A stretch of 64,000 nt of DNA from CAKVLS01 sp045534265 (lineage in GTDB: Bacteria; Bacillota; Clostridia; Christensenellales; UBA1242). The position numbers and the translations under genes were made by a program. Shown here piece after piece: positions 34,667 through 44,098 of the stretch. Every line of letters starts with the position of its first letter. The first letter of the stretch is position 1. The stretch covers positions 62,001 through 126,000 of the forward strand of contig JAZSJH010000006.1 of the NCBI GenBank assembly GCA_045534265.1, in the 5' to 3' direction. Under the pieces are notes generated by a model, which was not told the DNA's origin, did no database searches, and was given only the letters and a program-made list of their open reading frames with translations.

Positions 34667-36457
34667 ATGCAAAACAAAGGATATCCAACTGATTTCTTAG
34701 TTCAGTTGAAGGAAAAATGCGATATAGTGTCTACTATATCAAAATATGTCCCATTAAATAAGAAGGGAAAAACGTATTGGGGGTGTTGTCCATTTCATTT
34801 TGAAAAGACACCTTCTTTTGCTGTTAACGAAGTGGAGCAATTTTATCACTGCTTTGGCTGTGGCGAAAGCGGAGATGTAATTAAGTTTGTTCAAAAGATA
34901 GAGTCACTTGATTTTATGGGAGCGGTTAAGCAGCTAGCCAAGTCTGTGGGATTGGAAGTTCCGGAGTGGACGGGTGATGAAGAAGTCTTAAAAAAGCAGA
35001 AAGAAAAAGAAAAGTTATATAATATCTGTGATGAAACAATGGCTCTGTACGAAGAGAACTTGAAACTTCCTGTGGCACAAAAAGCAAGAGAATATCTGGC
35101 AAAAAGGGGCTTTAATGATGAAGTAATCAAAAAGTTCCATATAGGCTATTGTAATGGTTGGACAAGCAGTATTGAGCATTTTAAGAAAAAAGGCATTTCA
35201 GCTGCTCTTATGAAAGAAGCAGGAATTACTGAGTGTAAAGACAAAGGAAATGGCAACAAATATTATTATGACGTAAATGCCGACAGAGTTATGTTTCCTA
35301 TTATCAATTCATACGGTAATTGTATTGGTTTTACTGGTAGAGTTTTGGAAGCTTCTGATTTTGCAAAATACAAAAATACAACTCAAACACCTATTTTTGA
35401 TAAGAGTAGGATTGTATACAACATAAACAATATTAAAAAACTAAAACAAGAAAAAGGTCTTGACACCATTATTATTGTAGAAGGCAACATTGACGTTGTT
35501 TCTATGGTAAAAGCAGGTATTGAAAACACTGTTGCTTGTATGGGTACGGCAATCACAGAATACCACGCAAGAGAACTTAAGAGATTTTGCGAAAGAGTTG
35601 TTTTGTGTCTAGATGGAGATGCCGCCGGTCAAAAAGCAATGTTTAGATCTGTTGACATTTTGCTAGATGGTGGGCTTGATGTTAGATGTGCAACGCTTAC
35701 TGATGGGCTTGACCCAGATGACTTTATTAACAAATATGGCAAAGAAAAACTTTTAGAGCTTATCGATAAAGCAATTCCAGCTTTGGATTATAAATTAATT
35801 GCTTTGTCAAAACGATATAACTTAACCAACAACTTTGACAAGAGAAAGTATCTAGCGGAAGCGTTTGAGATAATCAAAGCACTTGGAACGAACTCAGAGC
35901 AAGAAGTTTATTTGAAACTGTTGAGCAAACTTACAAATATTTCTGTTGATATTTTGAGAAGAGATATTGGCAAAGAAATAAAGGTTGAAGTTCCACAAAC
36001 ACAAGAACAAGCTCTGGAAAAAAGAGAAAACTCAAATCAAAAGGCGATTAAATTTATTATTGCTAGCTTTATCCACAAAAAGCCGTATGCGCATTTTGAA
36101 GACTTGGGCACAATGTATTTCAAAAACCCAAATCATCAAAAGTTATTTGACTATGTCAAAGAGTGTTATGAAAAGGATATCAAATATACAATAAGTAGTT
36201 TGTTTGATATGTTTGATATTGATGAAAATCCAGATATTAAAGAAATTATAGATTTTAACTTTGAAGAATTTGGCGAGAAGCAAGAACCTTATTTTAAGCA
36301 AAGTTTGAGGGTCATATATTCTATGGGCTTGCAAATGAAGCAAGAAAAATTAATGCAAGATTATAAGACCGAAACTGACCTTGATAAGCGTAGAGCTATC
36401 GCTATGCAGCTTAGTATTGTTACTAAAGAATTAAAGAATAGAAAAATTGGAGATTAA
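34667..36457 (+). CDS. dnaG: DNA primase
   Basis: 596 residues. N-terminal CHC2 zinc domain (CPFHFEKTPSFAV ... FYHCFGCGESGD), Toprim domain (IIIVEGNIDVVSMVKAG, LDGDAAGQKA), and the helical C-terminal helicase-binding part. It synthesises Okazaki primers. It is the head of the macromolecular synthesis operon dnaG-rpoD, followed here by trmK. The 220 bases before it are very AT-rich, with GGAGAG before the ATG. Confidence 0.98.
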   Translation: MQNKGYPTDFLVQLKEKCDIVSTISKYVPLNKKGKTYWGCCPFHFEKTPSFAVNEVEQFYHCFGCGESGDVIKFVQKIESLDFMGAVKQLAKSVGLEVPEWTGDEEVLKKQKEKEKLYNICDETMALYEENLKLPVAQKAREYLAKRGFNDEVIKKFHIGYCNGWTSSIEHFKKKGISAALMKEAGITECKDKGNGNKYYYDVNADRVMFPIINSYGNCIGFTGRVLEASDFAKYKNTTQTPIFDKSRIVYNINNIKKLKQEKGLDTIIIVEGNIDVVSMVKAGIENTVACMGTAITEYHARELKRFCERVVLCLDGDAAGQKAMFRSVDILLDGGLDVRCATLTDGLDPDDFINKYGKEKLLELIDKAIPALDYKLIALSKRYNLTNNFDKRKYLAEAFEIIKALGTNSEQEVYLKLLSKLTNISVDILRRDIGKEIKVEVPQTQEQALEKRENSNQKAIKFIIASFIHKKPYAHFEDLGTMYFKNPNHQKLFDYVKECYEKDIKYTISSLFDMFDIDENPDIKEIIDFNFEEFGEKQEPYFKQSLRVIYSMGLQMKQEKLMQDYKTETDLDKRRAIAMQLSIVTKELKNRKIGD

Positions 36458-36461
36458 TTTT

Positions 36462-37523
36462 ATGTTTAATGAAAAATTTGTACCAGAAGTAAACAAAATA
36501 CTTGAGGCATCAAAAGGTAAAGAATTTATCAACGAAGAAGATGTTGTATTAAAACTTTTGAAATATGACGCTTCTGCTGAAGAAGTTAATGAAGTATTAA
36601 ACTATCTTCAAAAACAAGGCTTCAAAATCAAATACCAAAAAGATATGGTAGAAGAAGTAGAAGACTTTTCAAAAATTATCAGCGAAGTAAGCGTTGATGA
36701 CCCAGTTAAGATGTATCTAAAAGATATTGGTAAAGTTCCACTTCTACAACAAGACGAAGAAGTAGAACTTGCAAAAAGAATGGCTCAAGGTGATGCTTAT
36801 GCTAGAGCAAAACTTAGCGAAGCTAACTTAAGACTTGTTGTTTCTATCGCTAAAAAATATGTTGGTAGAACAAGTATGCATTTTCTTGACCTTATCCAAG
36901 AAGGTAACCTTGGTCTTTTGAAAGCAGTAGAGAAATTTGACTATACAAAAGGTTTTAGATTCTCAACATACGCTACTTGGTGGATTAGACAATCTATTAC
37001 AAGAGCTATCGCTGACCAAGCTAGAACAATAAGAATTCCTGTACATATGGTTGAAACTATCAATAAACTTATTCGTGTTAGTAGACAACTTTTGCAAGAA
37101 CTTGGTCGTGACCCAACTTCTGAAGAAATTGCTGATAAAATGGGCATTTCTGTAGAAAAAGTACACGAAATTCAAAAAATTGCTCAAGACCCAGTATCTC
37201 TTGAAAATCCAGTTGGTGAAGAAGAAGATAGCTCAATCAAAGACTTTGTTGAAGACGAAAGCATGAAATCTCCAGTTAAAGCTGCAGAAGACTTGATTTT
37301 GAAAGAACAACTTCTTGCTGCTATTGACACTCTAACACCAAGAGAACAAAAAGTTATTAGACTAAGATATGGTCTTGACGACTCTCACCCAAGAACTTTG
37401 GAAGAAGTTGGTAAAGAGTTTAATGTAACAAGAGAAAGAATAAGACAAATTGAAGCAAAAGCTTTGAGAAAATTAAGAAATCCAAACAGATGTAAGAGAC
37501 TAAAAGGTTATTGTGATGCCTAA
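36462..37523 (+). CDS. rpoD: RNA polymerase primary sigma factor (sigma-A)
   Basis: 353 residues. Region 1.1 at the N-terminus (about 1-60), region 1.2 (DPVKMYLKDIGKVPLLQQDE), region 2 (STYATWWIRQSITRAIADQA), region 3 and region 4 (RLRYGLDDSHPRTLEEVG; RERIRQIEAKALRKLRN). It reads the TTGACA/TATAAT promoters seen all over the window. I chose ATG 36462 (GGAGATT upstream) over an in-frame TTG within dnaG. Confidence 0.98.
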   Translation: MFNEKFVPEVNKILEASKGKEFINEEDVVLKLLKYDASAEEVNEVLNYLQKQGFKIKYQKDMVEEVEDFSKIISEVSVDDPVKMYLKDIGKVPLLQQDEEVELAKRMAQGDAYARAKLSEANLRLVVSIAKKYVGRTSMHFLDLIQEGNLGLLKAVEKFDYTKGFRFSTYATWWIRQSITRAIADQARTIRIPVHMVETINKLIRVSRQLLQELGRDPTSEEIADKMGISVEKVHEIQKIAQDPVSLENPVGEEEDSSIKDFVEDESMKSPVKAAEDLILKEQLLAAIDTLTPREQKVIRLRYGLDDSHPRTLEEVGKEFNVTRERIRQIEAKALRKLRNPNRCKRLKGYCDA

Positions 37524-38196
37524 TCTTATTAAAGATTGTAGATTACGTAAAATATACGAAATGGTTGATTGTCCTATTGTTGCCGATATTGGTACTGACC
37601 ATGGCAAACTTGTAGGTCAACTGTTTTTGGACGGCAAAATAGAAAAAGCATATCTTACTGATATCAGCGAAAAGAGTTTAGAAAAAGCAAAGTTATTAAT
37701 AAATAAACTTGATTTTGCAAAAAATTCTACTTTTATTGTTAGTGATGGCTTTGATAATATGAAAGACATAAAAGATAGCTATCAAGCAATTATTGCTGGT
37801 ATGGGTGGAGAAGAAATAATAAAGATTTTGTCAAAAATCGAAAGTAACAAAAATATTAATTCTTTTATTTTACAACCGCAAAAAAATGTTGTAAATTTAA
37901 GAGAGTATCTTATAAACAATGGCTACAAAATCAAAACAGATATTGTTGTAAAAGATGGTACTCAGTTTTATTTTGTAATCAAAGCTGTTGTTGGCAAAGA
38001 TGTTTTGTCATACGAAGAATTGCATTTTGGTAAAACAAATTTGGCAGATTTTCCACAAGATTTTGTGGATTATCTAAGATATCAAAAGGCACTTTATGAT
38101 GAAATATTAAGCTCTGCTAAAAATTTTGGCAGAGACAAACAAAAGTATTATGATGCACTTGTTAAGTGTATAAAAAAGGGAGAAAGCAAATGTTAA
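37516..38196 (+). CDS. trmK: tRNA (adenine(22)-N(1))-methyltransferase TrmK
   Basis: 226 residues. SAM-binding core ADIGTDHGKLVGQL, AYLTDISEKSLEKAK, then AIIAGMGGEEIIKIL, all typical for TrmK (YqfN), which makes m1A22 in tRNA. It overlaps the rpoD end by 8 bases, as in the Firmicute order dnaG-rpoD-trmK. The usual next gene nif3/yqfO is missing; a zinc-ribbon coiled-coil gene follows instead. Confidence 0.95.
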   Translation: MPNLIKDCRLRKIYEMVDCPIVADIGTDHGKLVGQLFLDGKIEKAYLTDISEKSLEKAKLLINKLDFAKNSTFIVSDGFDNMKDIKDSYQAIIAGMGGEEIIKILSKIESNKNINSFILQPQKNVVNLREYLINNGYKIKTDIVVKDGTQFYFVIKAVVGKDVLSYEELHFGKTNLADFPQDFVDYLRYQKALYDEILSSAKNFGRDKQKYYDALVKCIKKGESKC

Positions 38197-38885
38197 CTCA
38201 AATACTAAATTATCAAGCGACAGAAGCTAAACTTATCAAACTTCAAAGAGAATTAAACAGCAACAAAGCAAAAGATTCTTTGGAAAAGATGGTAAAGGTA
38301 GTTAAACAAGAACAAGCTAACCTAATCACTCTTGAAAACCAAGCAAAAGACATTTTTAGCGGTTTTGAAAAATGCAAAGCAGAGTATGCTCAAGTAGAAA
38401 AAGCCCTAGAAAAATTGATTGCAACACCTATTGATGACAAAGGCGAAAAAGAGCTTGCTGACCTTAACAAAAAAATTACTGATATGGCAAACAAGTTAAG
38501 CAATCTTGGTAGAAGTGTTTCTCAATCTTCTATGCTTGCAAATCAAATCTTGAAAGATTTTGAAAGAGTAAAGAAAAATATTATCCTTTCAAAAGAAAAG
38601 CATAAAAAGGCAAAAGAAGAATACGACCAAGTATTGTCTACACTAGAGCCACAAATCGAAGAAGTAAAAAAGCAATTAGTAACACTTGAAAAACAAATAG
38701 ATGCAAAAATTATGGCTAGATACAAACAATCTAGAAATGATGGAATTTTCCCTGTTTTTGTACCACTTAATGGCAAGTCTTGTGGTGGTTGCAGTATGTC
38801 ACTGTCAGCAGCTTACGAGAGTAAACTAAATGCAAACGGCTATGTAGAATGTGAACAATGTAGACGTCTTATCTACAAAAAATAA
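38190..38885 (+). CDS. Coiled-coil protein with C4 zinc ribbon (CT398/DUF164-type)
   Basis: 231 residues: a long antiparallel coiled coil (about 1-180, YQATEAKLIKLQRELNSNKA onward), then a C4 zinc ribbon, CGGCSMSL ... VECEQCRRLIY. This is the HP0958/CT398 architecture. Bacterial members bind RNA or assist secretion/flagellar and sigma-54 functions, but the Firmicute role is not settled. It starts within the end of trmK (7 bases overlap) with AAGGGAG. Terminator follows at 38902. Confidence 0.85.
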   Translation: MLTQILNYQATEAKLIKLQRELNSNKAKDSLEKMVKVVKQEQANLITLENQAKDIFSGFEKCKAEYAQVEKALEKLIATPIDDKGEKELADLNKKITDMANKLSNLGRSVSQSSMLANQILKDFERVKKNIILSKEKHKKAKEEYDQVLSTLEPQIEEVKKQLVTLEKQIDAKIMARYKQSRNDGIFPVFVPLNGKSCGGCSMSLSAAYESKLNANGYVECEQCRRLIYKK

Positions 38886-38901
38886 CATAAAATTTATTTT
38901 C

Positions 38902-38934
38902 AAAAAAAGTTAGGTAATTTACCTAACTTTTTTT
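38902..38934. terminator. Bidirectional intrinsic terminator
   Basis: AAAAAAAGTTAGGTAA / TTACCTAACTTTTTTT between the convergent zinc-ribbon gene and the exported protein gene; perfect stem. Confidence 0.9.
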
Positions 38935-38943
38935 GTTTGATTA

Positions 38944-39528
38944 TTAATTCCCCACGTAATTATCAAATAGTTCTTGAGAGGCGTAGGCGATTTCTACACA
39001 TTCTCTATGCTCGGGGTCCCAGTTGTTTGTGCCGTGTGTGCGGCTTTTATAAAAGTGTATGCAGGTATGTCCTGTCATATCGTTTCCTGACACATAATCA
39101 TATGCATGAGGGTAGCCATTGATAGATGCTGCAATATATCTGTCTTTTATTTTTACCCATACTGGTCTTCGTGTCCATTGCCAAGTATCATTGTATATAG
39201 AGTGCATTATTGCGGTGTTTTGTGTGTTTATTGGCTCGACATCTGCGTGGTTGTATCCGCCAACTCTTAAAACATCATAAGTAAGCCCTGTGCCGATATC
39301 GATAACAGTGGCAACTTCAGTGTATTTATCCCAAAACTCATTAACAAAATCAAACCAATTATCTTTGTAAAGTTCAATCGGCTCTTTTTCTTCTTGGATT
39401 ACTTCTTCTTGCTCTGTTTCGTTTTTAGGCTTTTCTTTTTTGCTTTCTGCAAAAGCCGGCAAAATAAAACCTGTAGCAGAAAAAAGGGCGATTATTCCAA
39501 ATAATATTAAAATGCTTCTATGTTTCAT
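38944..39528 (-). CDS. Exported protein with L,D-transpeptidase-like His/Cys motif
   Basis: 194 residues. Signal peptide (ILILFGIIALFSATGFILPAFA, residues 6-27, ending AFAES), a Lys/Glu-rich linker (28-50), then a domain of about 140 residues with YDVLRVGGYNHADVEPI, RRPVWVKI, INGYPHAYDYVSG and GHTCIHFYKSRTHG. The order H ... GHTCIHF resembles the HG ... SHGCIRM of YkuD transpeptidases and recurs in Firmicute peptidoglycan-associated proteins. A wall-modifying role is likely but not proven. No clear Shine-Dalgarno sequence. Confidence 0.6.
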   Translation of the reverse strand: MKHRSILILFGIIALFSATGFILPAFAESKKEKPKNETEQEEVIQEEKEPIELYKDNWFDFVNEFWDKYTEVATVIDIGTGLTYDVLRVGGYNHADVEPINTQNTAIMHSIYNDTWQWTRRPVWVKIKDRYIAASINGYPHAYDYVSGNDMTGHTCIHFYKSRTHGTNNWDPEHRECVEIAYASQELFDNYVGN

Positions 39529-39579
39529 AAAATTAATTTGTGAAAAATTAAAAAATATATTCTATAATCGCCTTTTATA

Positions 39580-39608
39580 ATGACAATTATGTAGATTTTT
39601 GGTATATT
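39580..39608 (+). promoter_or_regulatory. Promoter of the TPR gene, leaderless arrangement
   Basis: ATGACA (39580-39585), 17-base spacer, TATATT (39603-39608); the ATG of the next gene starts 7 bases later without a Shine-Dalgarno sequence. A second TATAAT directly touches the ATG. Confidence 0.5.
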
Positions 39609-39615
39609 ATATAAT

Positions 39616-41217
39616 ATGGAAGCAATGATAACTAATATTAGGCAAGATGCTGGCTACTATTGTGGCAAAGCAATGCAGGCCTTTGAAAAGAAAAATTATA
39701 TAGAAAGTATTAAAAATCTAAACAAAGCTGAAAAAGTAGCTGTAGGTGGCGAAAGGTTAGAGATTTACTTTATACTAGGGCTTATGTATAACTGCATAGA
39801 AGATTATAGTCGTAGTAGTGAGTATTTTTTGCTATCTGTTTTGTCAAGACCATTACAAAGCAAAGCTGTAAGGTCTATGTTTGATAATGCTGTTTTGATG
39901 AAAGATGTTGTGTCTGCAAATAATTATAAAAATTTATTTAACTTTACAGATGCCACAAAAGAAGAAAAAGAAGCTCTAGAAAGAATTTTTGAAAAACTAA
40001 ATAAAGACCTAAAGCCAAAAATTAGAGAAGTAAGTATAGAAGATAGTGAAGAGTTTAGAGAAAACTTTGTGCAAGCCCTTGAAATGTTTGAAGATGAAGA
40101 TTTTGATGGGGCTATTGAGATTTTGAGCAAGTACGATTACAAAAAATCTCAAGACACAAGAGAACTTATGGCAGAATGTTATTTTATGAGCGAAAGAACA
40201 GAAAAGGCTGTTGAACTTCTAAACTTACCAGAAAAGACACTGCTTGATAATATTAACCTTATTGTTTACCTTGATGATTTGGGAAGAAAAGACGAAAGTA
40301 GAGATCTTATTTCTAAAATAAAAAATAAATCAATGACTGATACAGAGCTGTTTGCTTTTGCTTTGAGTCTTTGGAAATGTGGTGAGTATGTTGACTGCGT
40401 AGAAACTCTAGAGAGATATTTGAAACTAAAGCCATATGATAAAAACGCAAACAACCTATATTGTTCCATCTGCATTGCTGCAGGATTGTTTAGCAAGGCA
40501 AAGGAAAAACTTTTGCAACTTAAAGAATTAGCTCATTTTGACGCTATTTATTATTTAGAAATGCTAAATATGTGCGAAAGAAAAGAGAGCAAAAAAACAT
40601 ATGATTATTTAGCTTTGTGGAAGGCTTTTGATAAAAAGTACAAATCAAGATTAAAAGCTCTTTTGGAATTTGATGAAGCAAATTTTGAAAAAGAAATTGT
40701 TAAAGATTATAACTTTATCAATTGGGTAGCTACAATAAAAGACAAATATTTGAAAAACTTATTTTTTGCAAAAGCTGCTAAAATAAGAGCTTTGAGAGAG
40801 CCTTTGCAAAAGATACTTGTTTCAAATGAAATTGACAAATCTGTAAAGCAAATAATTATCTCAACTCGCCTTGATATGGGGTATAACGAAGATTTTGTTG
40901 TCTCAAGAGATGGGGTAGCTATTGGTTTTGTGCCACTATCAATCAAGCATATGAAAGATAAGATGCTATATAAAGCATATTGTTTAATTATCAATAAACT
41001 TGTAGATGATAGCTCTCAACAATGGTTTTTTAACCTTAACTACTTTTTTGATAATCTTAATCAAATATGCAAAGAAGATATTGAAGACCCATATATTCTA
41101 GCTGCAATTATTACTTGGGAGTTTGAAAGATTTAGAAATGCAAAAATCAAAAACATTTGCAAATATTTTAATGTCAAAGAAGAAGATTTTTGGAAGTATT
41201 ATATAAGTGATAATTAA
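39616..41217 (+). CDS. Tetratricopeptide-repeat protein
   Basis: 533 residues with several degenerate TPR helices: EAMITNIRQ...YYCGKAMQAFEKKNYIESIKNLNKA (about 8-40), EDFDGAIEILSKYDY (about 155-175), and GEYVDCVETLERYLKLKPYD (about 255-275). The C-terminal half (380-533) is a conserved-looking helical domain (YNEDFVVSRDGVAIGFVPLS) that I do not recognise. No signal peptide, soluble. Function unknown. ATG 39625 is an alternative start. It is monocistronic, closed by the terminator at 41216. Confidence 0.7.
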   Translation: MEAMITNIRQDAGYYCGKAMQAFEKKNYIESIKNLNKAEKVAVGGERLEIYFILGLMYNCIEDYSRSSEYFLLSVLSRPLQSKAVRSMFDNAVLMKDVVSANNYKNLFNFTDATKEEKEALERIFEKLNKDLKPKIREVSIEDSEEFRENFVQALEMFEDEDFDGAIEILSKYDYKKSQDTRELMAECYFMSERTEKAVELLNLPEKTLLDNINLIVYLDDLGRKDESRDLISKIKNKSMTDTELFAFALSLWKCGEYVDCVETLERYLKLKPYDKNANNLYCSICIAAGLFSKAKEKLLQLKELAHFDAIYYLEMLNMCERKESKKTYDYLALWKAFDKKYKSRLKALLEFDEANFEKEIVKDYNFINWVATIKDKYLKNLFFAKAAKIRALREPLQKILVSNEIDKSVKQIIISTRLDMGYNEDFVVSRDGVAIGFVPLSIKHMKDKMLYKAYCLIINKLVDDSSQQWFFNLNYFFDNLNQICKEDIEDPYILAAIITWEFERFRNAKIKNICKYFNVKEEDFWKYYISDN

Positions 41218-41251
41218 AAACCTATTAAGAAAAACTTAATAGGTTTTTTTT
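41216..41251. terminator. Bidirectional intrinsic terminator
   Basis: AAAAACCTATTAAG / CTTAATAGGTTTTTTTT with an AAAAA loop, between the TPR gene (+) and the ABC operon (-). Confidence 0.9.
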
Positions 41252-41266
41252 GTTTGATAAGGTTAG

Positions 41267-42073
41267 TTATCGTTTTGTGTTTTTCAAAACTTTCTTTTCA
41301 AGAAGAGATACTAGTGCGTACATTCCACCTGCCAAAATACAAAGTATAAGTGTGCTTGCCATAACAAGGTCGAGTTTGAATATTTGACCACCATAGACAA
41401 TTAAATATCCAAGCCCTGCGCCACTAACAAGGTATTCGCCCATAACAACGCCAACCCAAGTCATACCTACATTTATTTTGAGAATAGATACAAACTCTGG
41501 AAAGGCATTGGGCAAAACAAGTTTGAAAAGAATTTGAAATTTGTTTGCGCCCATTGATTTTAGAAGTAATATCTTATTTTTATCGCAAGCAAGCAGGGCA
41601 GATAACATAGACAATATTGTAATAACAATAAGTATTAATATTGCCATTACAACAATTGCTTTTGTTCCGGCGCCAAACCAAATAATAATTACAGGACCGA
41701 GTGCTATTTTTGGCAAACTATTTAGTACAACTATATAGGGATCTAAAATTTTGCGCAAAGTTTCACTCCACCAAAGTAGCACCGCAATAATAAATCCTGC
41801 CAGCATAGAGATAGTAAAACCCAAAATTGCCTCGTATAAAGTTATGCCGATATGATAAAACATATTTTCGGTTGAGAATAAATTAGAAATTGTTTTTGCT
41901 ATTCTTGATGGACTGCTAAAGTAAAATGGATCTAGTATATAGTAGTGTGTCAATATTTCCCACAACCCAAACAGCGCTATAAGTAAAACTATTTGGCAAG
42001 TGGTGACAAGTATTTTATTGTTTCTTTGTTTTTTTAGAAACTGTTTTCTCTCGGGTGATAGATTGGTTTTCAT
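41267..42073 (-). CDS. ABC transporter permease (SsuC/TauC/ThiX type)
   Basis: 268 residues, about six membrane segments (ILVTTCQIVLLIALFGLWEI first), the family start SSPSRIAKTISNLF and the ATPase-contact loop EYLVSGAGLGYLIVYGGQ. It imports small organic anions (sulfonates, nitrate) or the pyrimidine moiety of thiamine with the ATPase and lipoprotein encoded upstream. It overlaps the ATPase gene by 59 bases, long for coupled genes. The substrate is not decided by sequence. Confidence 0.88.
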   Translation of the reverse strand: MKTNLSPERKQFLKKQRNNKILVTTCQIVLLIALFGLWEILTHYYILDPFYFSSPSRIAKTISNLFSTENMFYHIGITLYEAILGFTISMLAGFIIAVLLWWSETLRKILDPYIVVLNSLPKIALGPVIIIWFGAGTKAIVVMAILILIVITILSMLSALLACDKNKILLLKSMGANKFQILFKLVLPNAFPEFVSILKINVGMTWVGVVMGEYLVSGAGLGYLIVYGGQIFKLDLVMASTLILCILAGGMYALVSLLEKKVLKNTKR

Positions 42074-42821
42074 CAGTTTTTATTTCCTTCCATATTTTGT
42101 CAAATAGTTTAGAAAAGTCAGGGTGTTCTCTGCGCTTTAATGGAGAGCCAAATTCTTGCAAGTTTATATCAAAAATTTTTTTGACTTTGGCAGGTCTTGG
42201 GGAAAGTACTATAACTCTGTCTGCCATAGAGATTGCTTCGGACAAATCGTGAGTGACAAGAATGGCTGTTTTTTTCTCTTGAGAAATGATGTTTGACACA
42301 TCATCACACACCTGAAGTCTTGTTTGAAAATCAAGCGCAGAGAAGGGCTCATCAAGCAATAAAATTTCTGGCTTTAAGATTAATGTTCTAATTAGCGCAA
42401 CCCTTTGGCGCATTCCTCCCGACAACTCGTTCGGGTAACGGTCTTTGTACTCATATAGCCCATATTTCCTTAAGAGTAGCTCTCCGTAATTTTTTGCCGA
42501 CTGGTTGTTCGATTTTTGTATCTCGGGGCCAAGCAAAATGTTTTTCATTATGCTTCGCCACCCGAACAAGTGGTCGTGTTGAAACATATATCCTGTTATA
42601 TTTTTGGTGTTTTTGCTGTTTATAATTACCTTGCCGGTGGTGGGCAAAAGTACCCCTGAAATTAAAGATAATATTGTAGTTTTTCCACAGCCGCTAGGTC
42701 CAACTATTGCAACAAATTCGCCTTCGTATATGGTCAAATTTAGATTGTCGATTGCTAATGTTTCGCTGGTTTTTGTCTGGTAGGTCAAACTTACATTTTC
42801 GAGACGTACAAGTTCTTTCAT
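42015..42821 (-). CDS. ABC transporter ATP-binding protein (SsuB/TauB type)
   Basis: 268 residues: Walker A GPSGCGKTTILSLIS, signature LSGGMRQRVALIR, Walker B ILLLDEPFSALD, and switch His in VTHDLSEAISM. Normal nucleotide-binding subunit of the aliphatic sulfonate/nitrate/taurine-type import family. Its C-terminal end is a basic tail (TREKTVSKKTKKQ) encoded in the overlap with the permease. Ribosome binding site AAGGAGAAACAA. Confidence 0.93.
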   Translation of the reverse strand: MKELVRLENVSLTYQTKTSETLAIDNLNLTIYEGEFVAIVGPSGCGKTTILSLISGVLLPTTGKVIINSKNTKNITGYMFQHDHLFGWRSIMKNILLGPEIQKSNNQSAKNYGELLLRKYGLYEYKDRYPNELSGGMRQRVALIRTLILKPEILLLDEPFSALDFQTRLQVCDDVSNIISQEKKTAILVTHDLSEAISMADRVIVLSPRPAKVKKIFDINLQEFGSPLKRREHPDFSKLFDKIWKEIKTDENQSITREKTVSKKTKKQ

Positions 42822-42887
42822 TTGTTTCTCCTTTTATTATCTTTATACTTCATTATATGTTATAGATTTTTTAGTGTGAGTGATTTG

Positions 42888-42920
42888 TAAAAAAAGAAAT
42901 AGGTAAGGGCCTATTTCTTT
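42888..42920 (-). terminator. Internal terminator/attenuator of the ABC operon
   Basis: AAAGAAATAGG / CCTATTTCTTT stem, followed on the minus strand by a T-run (plus-strand A-run 42888-42895). It lies between the lipoprotein gene and the ATPase gene, so it would lower ATPase and permease output relative to the binding protein. Confidence 0.75.
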
Positions 42921-42939
42921 CCTATTTTTATTATCAAAA

Positions 42940-43956
42940 CTATAAACTTGCAAGCATAGCTTGAGCGTAACTATTATCAACAAGGCTTGCAAAAGGTACA
43001 TCATTGTCGATAAGGTTTGAGTTTTTCAAAATAGTGTGAAGCCTGTTGTAAGATGTTTCTTGCATAACAGGAGTTGACATCCAAGCATCAATGCTAATAT
43101 ATCTTTGAAGTGATGATTTGATATCTACTTTGTCAGTATCACTAAATGATGGATATATGCTATCAACGACATCATCAATATCTGCTGTTGTTAAATATAG
43201 ATAGCCACGCATTACAGCTCTCAAAAACTTTTGAGCTCTTTCTGGATTTTTTTCTAGATAGCTTTGCTTTGCCATAAAAGCAGTGTATGGAATTTCGCCG
43301 CTATATTCACCAATACTTGCAACAACATAACCTTTGCCTTCTTTGACAAGTTGACTAGCTACTGGTTCAAATAATGTACAGTAGTCAGCATCTGTTTCTG
43401 TAAATGTTGGGGCTGTTAGGTTAAAAGCAACGTCTGTTCTTAGTTTTACATTATAAGTTCCGTCAATTTGTGGACCAGGGTTTAAGCCATTTGCTTTCAT
43501 TGTGTCTTCAAGGGTTAGGGCAGGAACGCCGCCAGCTCTACCGCCAATTACTGTTTTGCCTATAAGGTCAGACCATTGAAAGTTGTCTGTTGGGGTTTTT
43601 GCAACAAGGAAAGAGCCATCTCTTTTTGTTAATTGCCCAAAGATTACCGCATTATCTCTAGCTCCGCCAGCTTTAACATAAATTGCAGCTTCTGGGCCCA
43701 TAAGACCAATGTCTGCGCTATTAGACAAAACGGCAGTCATTGATGCGTCAGCTCCGCCACCGTTAGTTAGCTCAATAGTTAAGCCTTCGTCTTCAAAGTA
43801 GCCATTATTTATTGCTATATATAGTGGCGCATAGAAGATGCTATGTGTTACTTCGTTAACTCTAATTAAGTTTTCGTTTGTCTTTTTGCAGCCAACCATA
43901 AATAATGACGACAATGCTAGCATAAAGGCAACGATTGCTAAACATATTTTTTTCAT
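42940..43956 (-). CDS. ABC transporter substrate-binding lipoprotein (SsuA/NMT1 type)
   Basis: 338 residues. Lipoprotein signal peptide with lipobox MVGC (LALSSLFMVGCKK), then the NMT1/SsuA-like binding domain (THSIFYAPLYIAINNGYFED; ADIGLMGPEAAIYV; GKTVIGGRAGGVPALTLED). It presents the substrate to the permease. I chose the internal ATG at 43956 (AAGGAGATTTAT upstream) because it begins the signal peptide. Candidates are a sulfonate, nitrate or thiamine pyrimidine; there is no riboswitch upstream to decide. Confidence 0.9.
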   Translation of the reverse strand: MKKICLAIVAFMLALSSLFMVGCKKTNENLIRVNEVTHSIFYAPLYIAINNGYFEDEGLTIELTNGGGADASMTAVLSNSADIGLMGPEAAIYVKAGGARDNAVIFGQLTKRDGSFLVAKTPTDNFQWSDLIGKTVIGGRAGGVPALTLEDTMKANGLNPGPQIDGTYNVKLRTDVAFNLTAPTFTETDADYCTLFEPVASQLVKEGKGYVVASIGEYSGEIPYTAFMAKQSYLEKNPERAQKFLRAVMRGYLYLTTADIDDVVDSIYPSFSDTDKVDIKSSLQRYISIDAWMSTPVMQETSYNRLHTILKNSNLIDNDVPFASLVDNSYAQAMLASL

Positions 43957-44098
43957 ATAAATCTCCTTTTTTGATGTATATGTTATAATATTCAAAAGGC
44001 AAAAATAATGTTATTTTTTGTAAAATAAGTTTTTTCAAAAAAGGTATTGTATTTTTGCAGATTGTTTGGTATAATACAAGTGTATTTTGAGGTGGAAT

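Noticed and set aside
43957..44098. A TPP or other riboswitch before the NMT1-type lipoprotein gene
   Set aside because: No CUGAGA-type TPP motif or other known aptamer pattern is visible; the gap is short and AT-rich.
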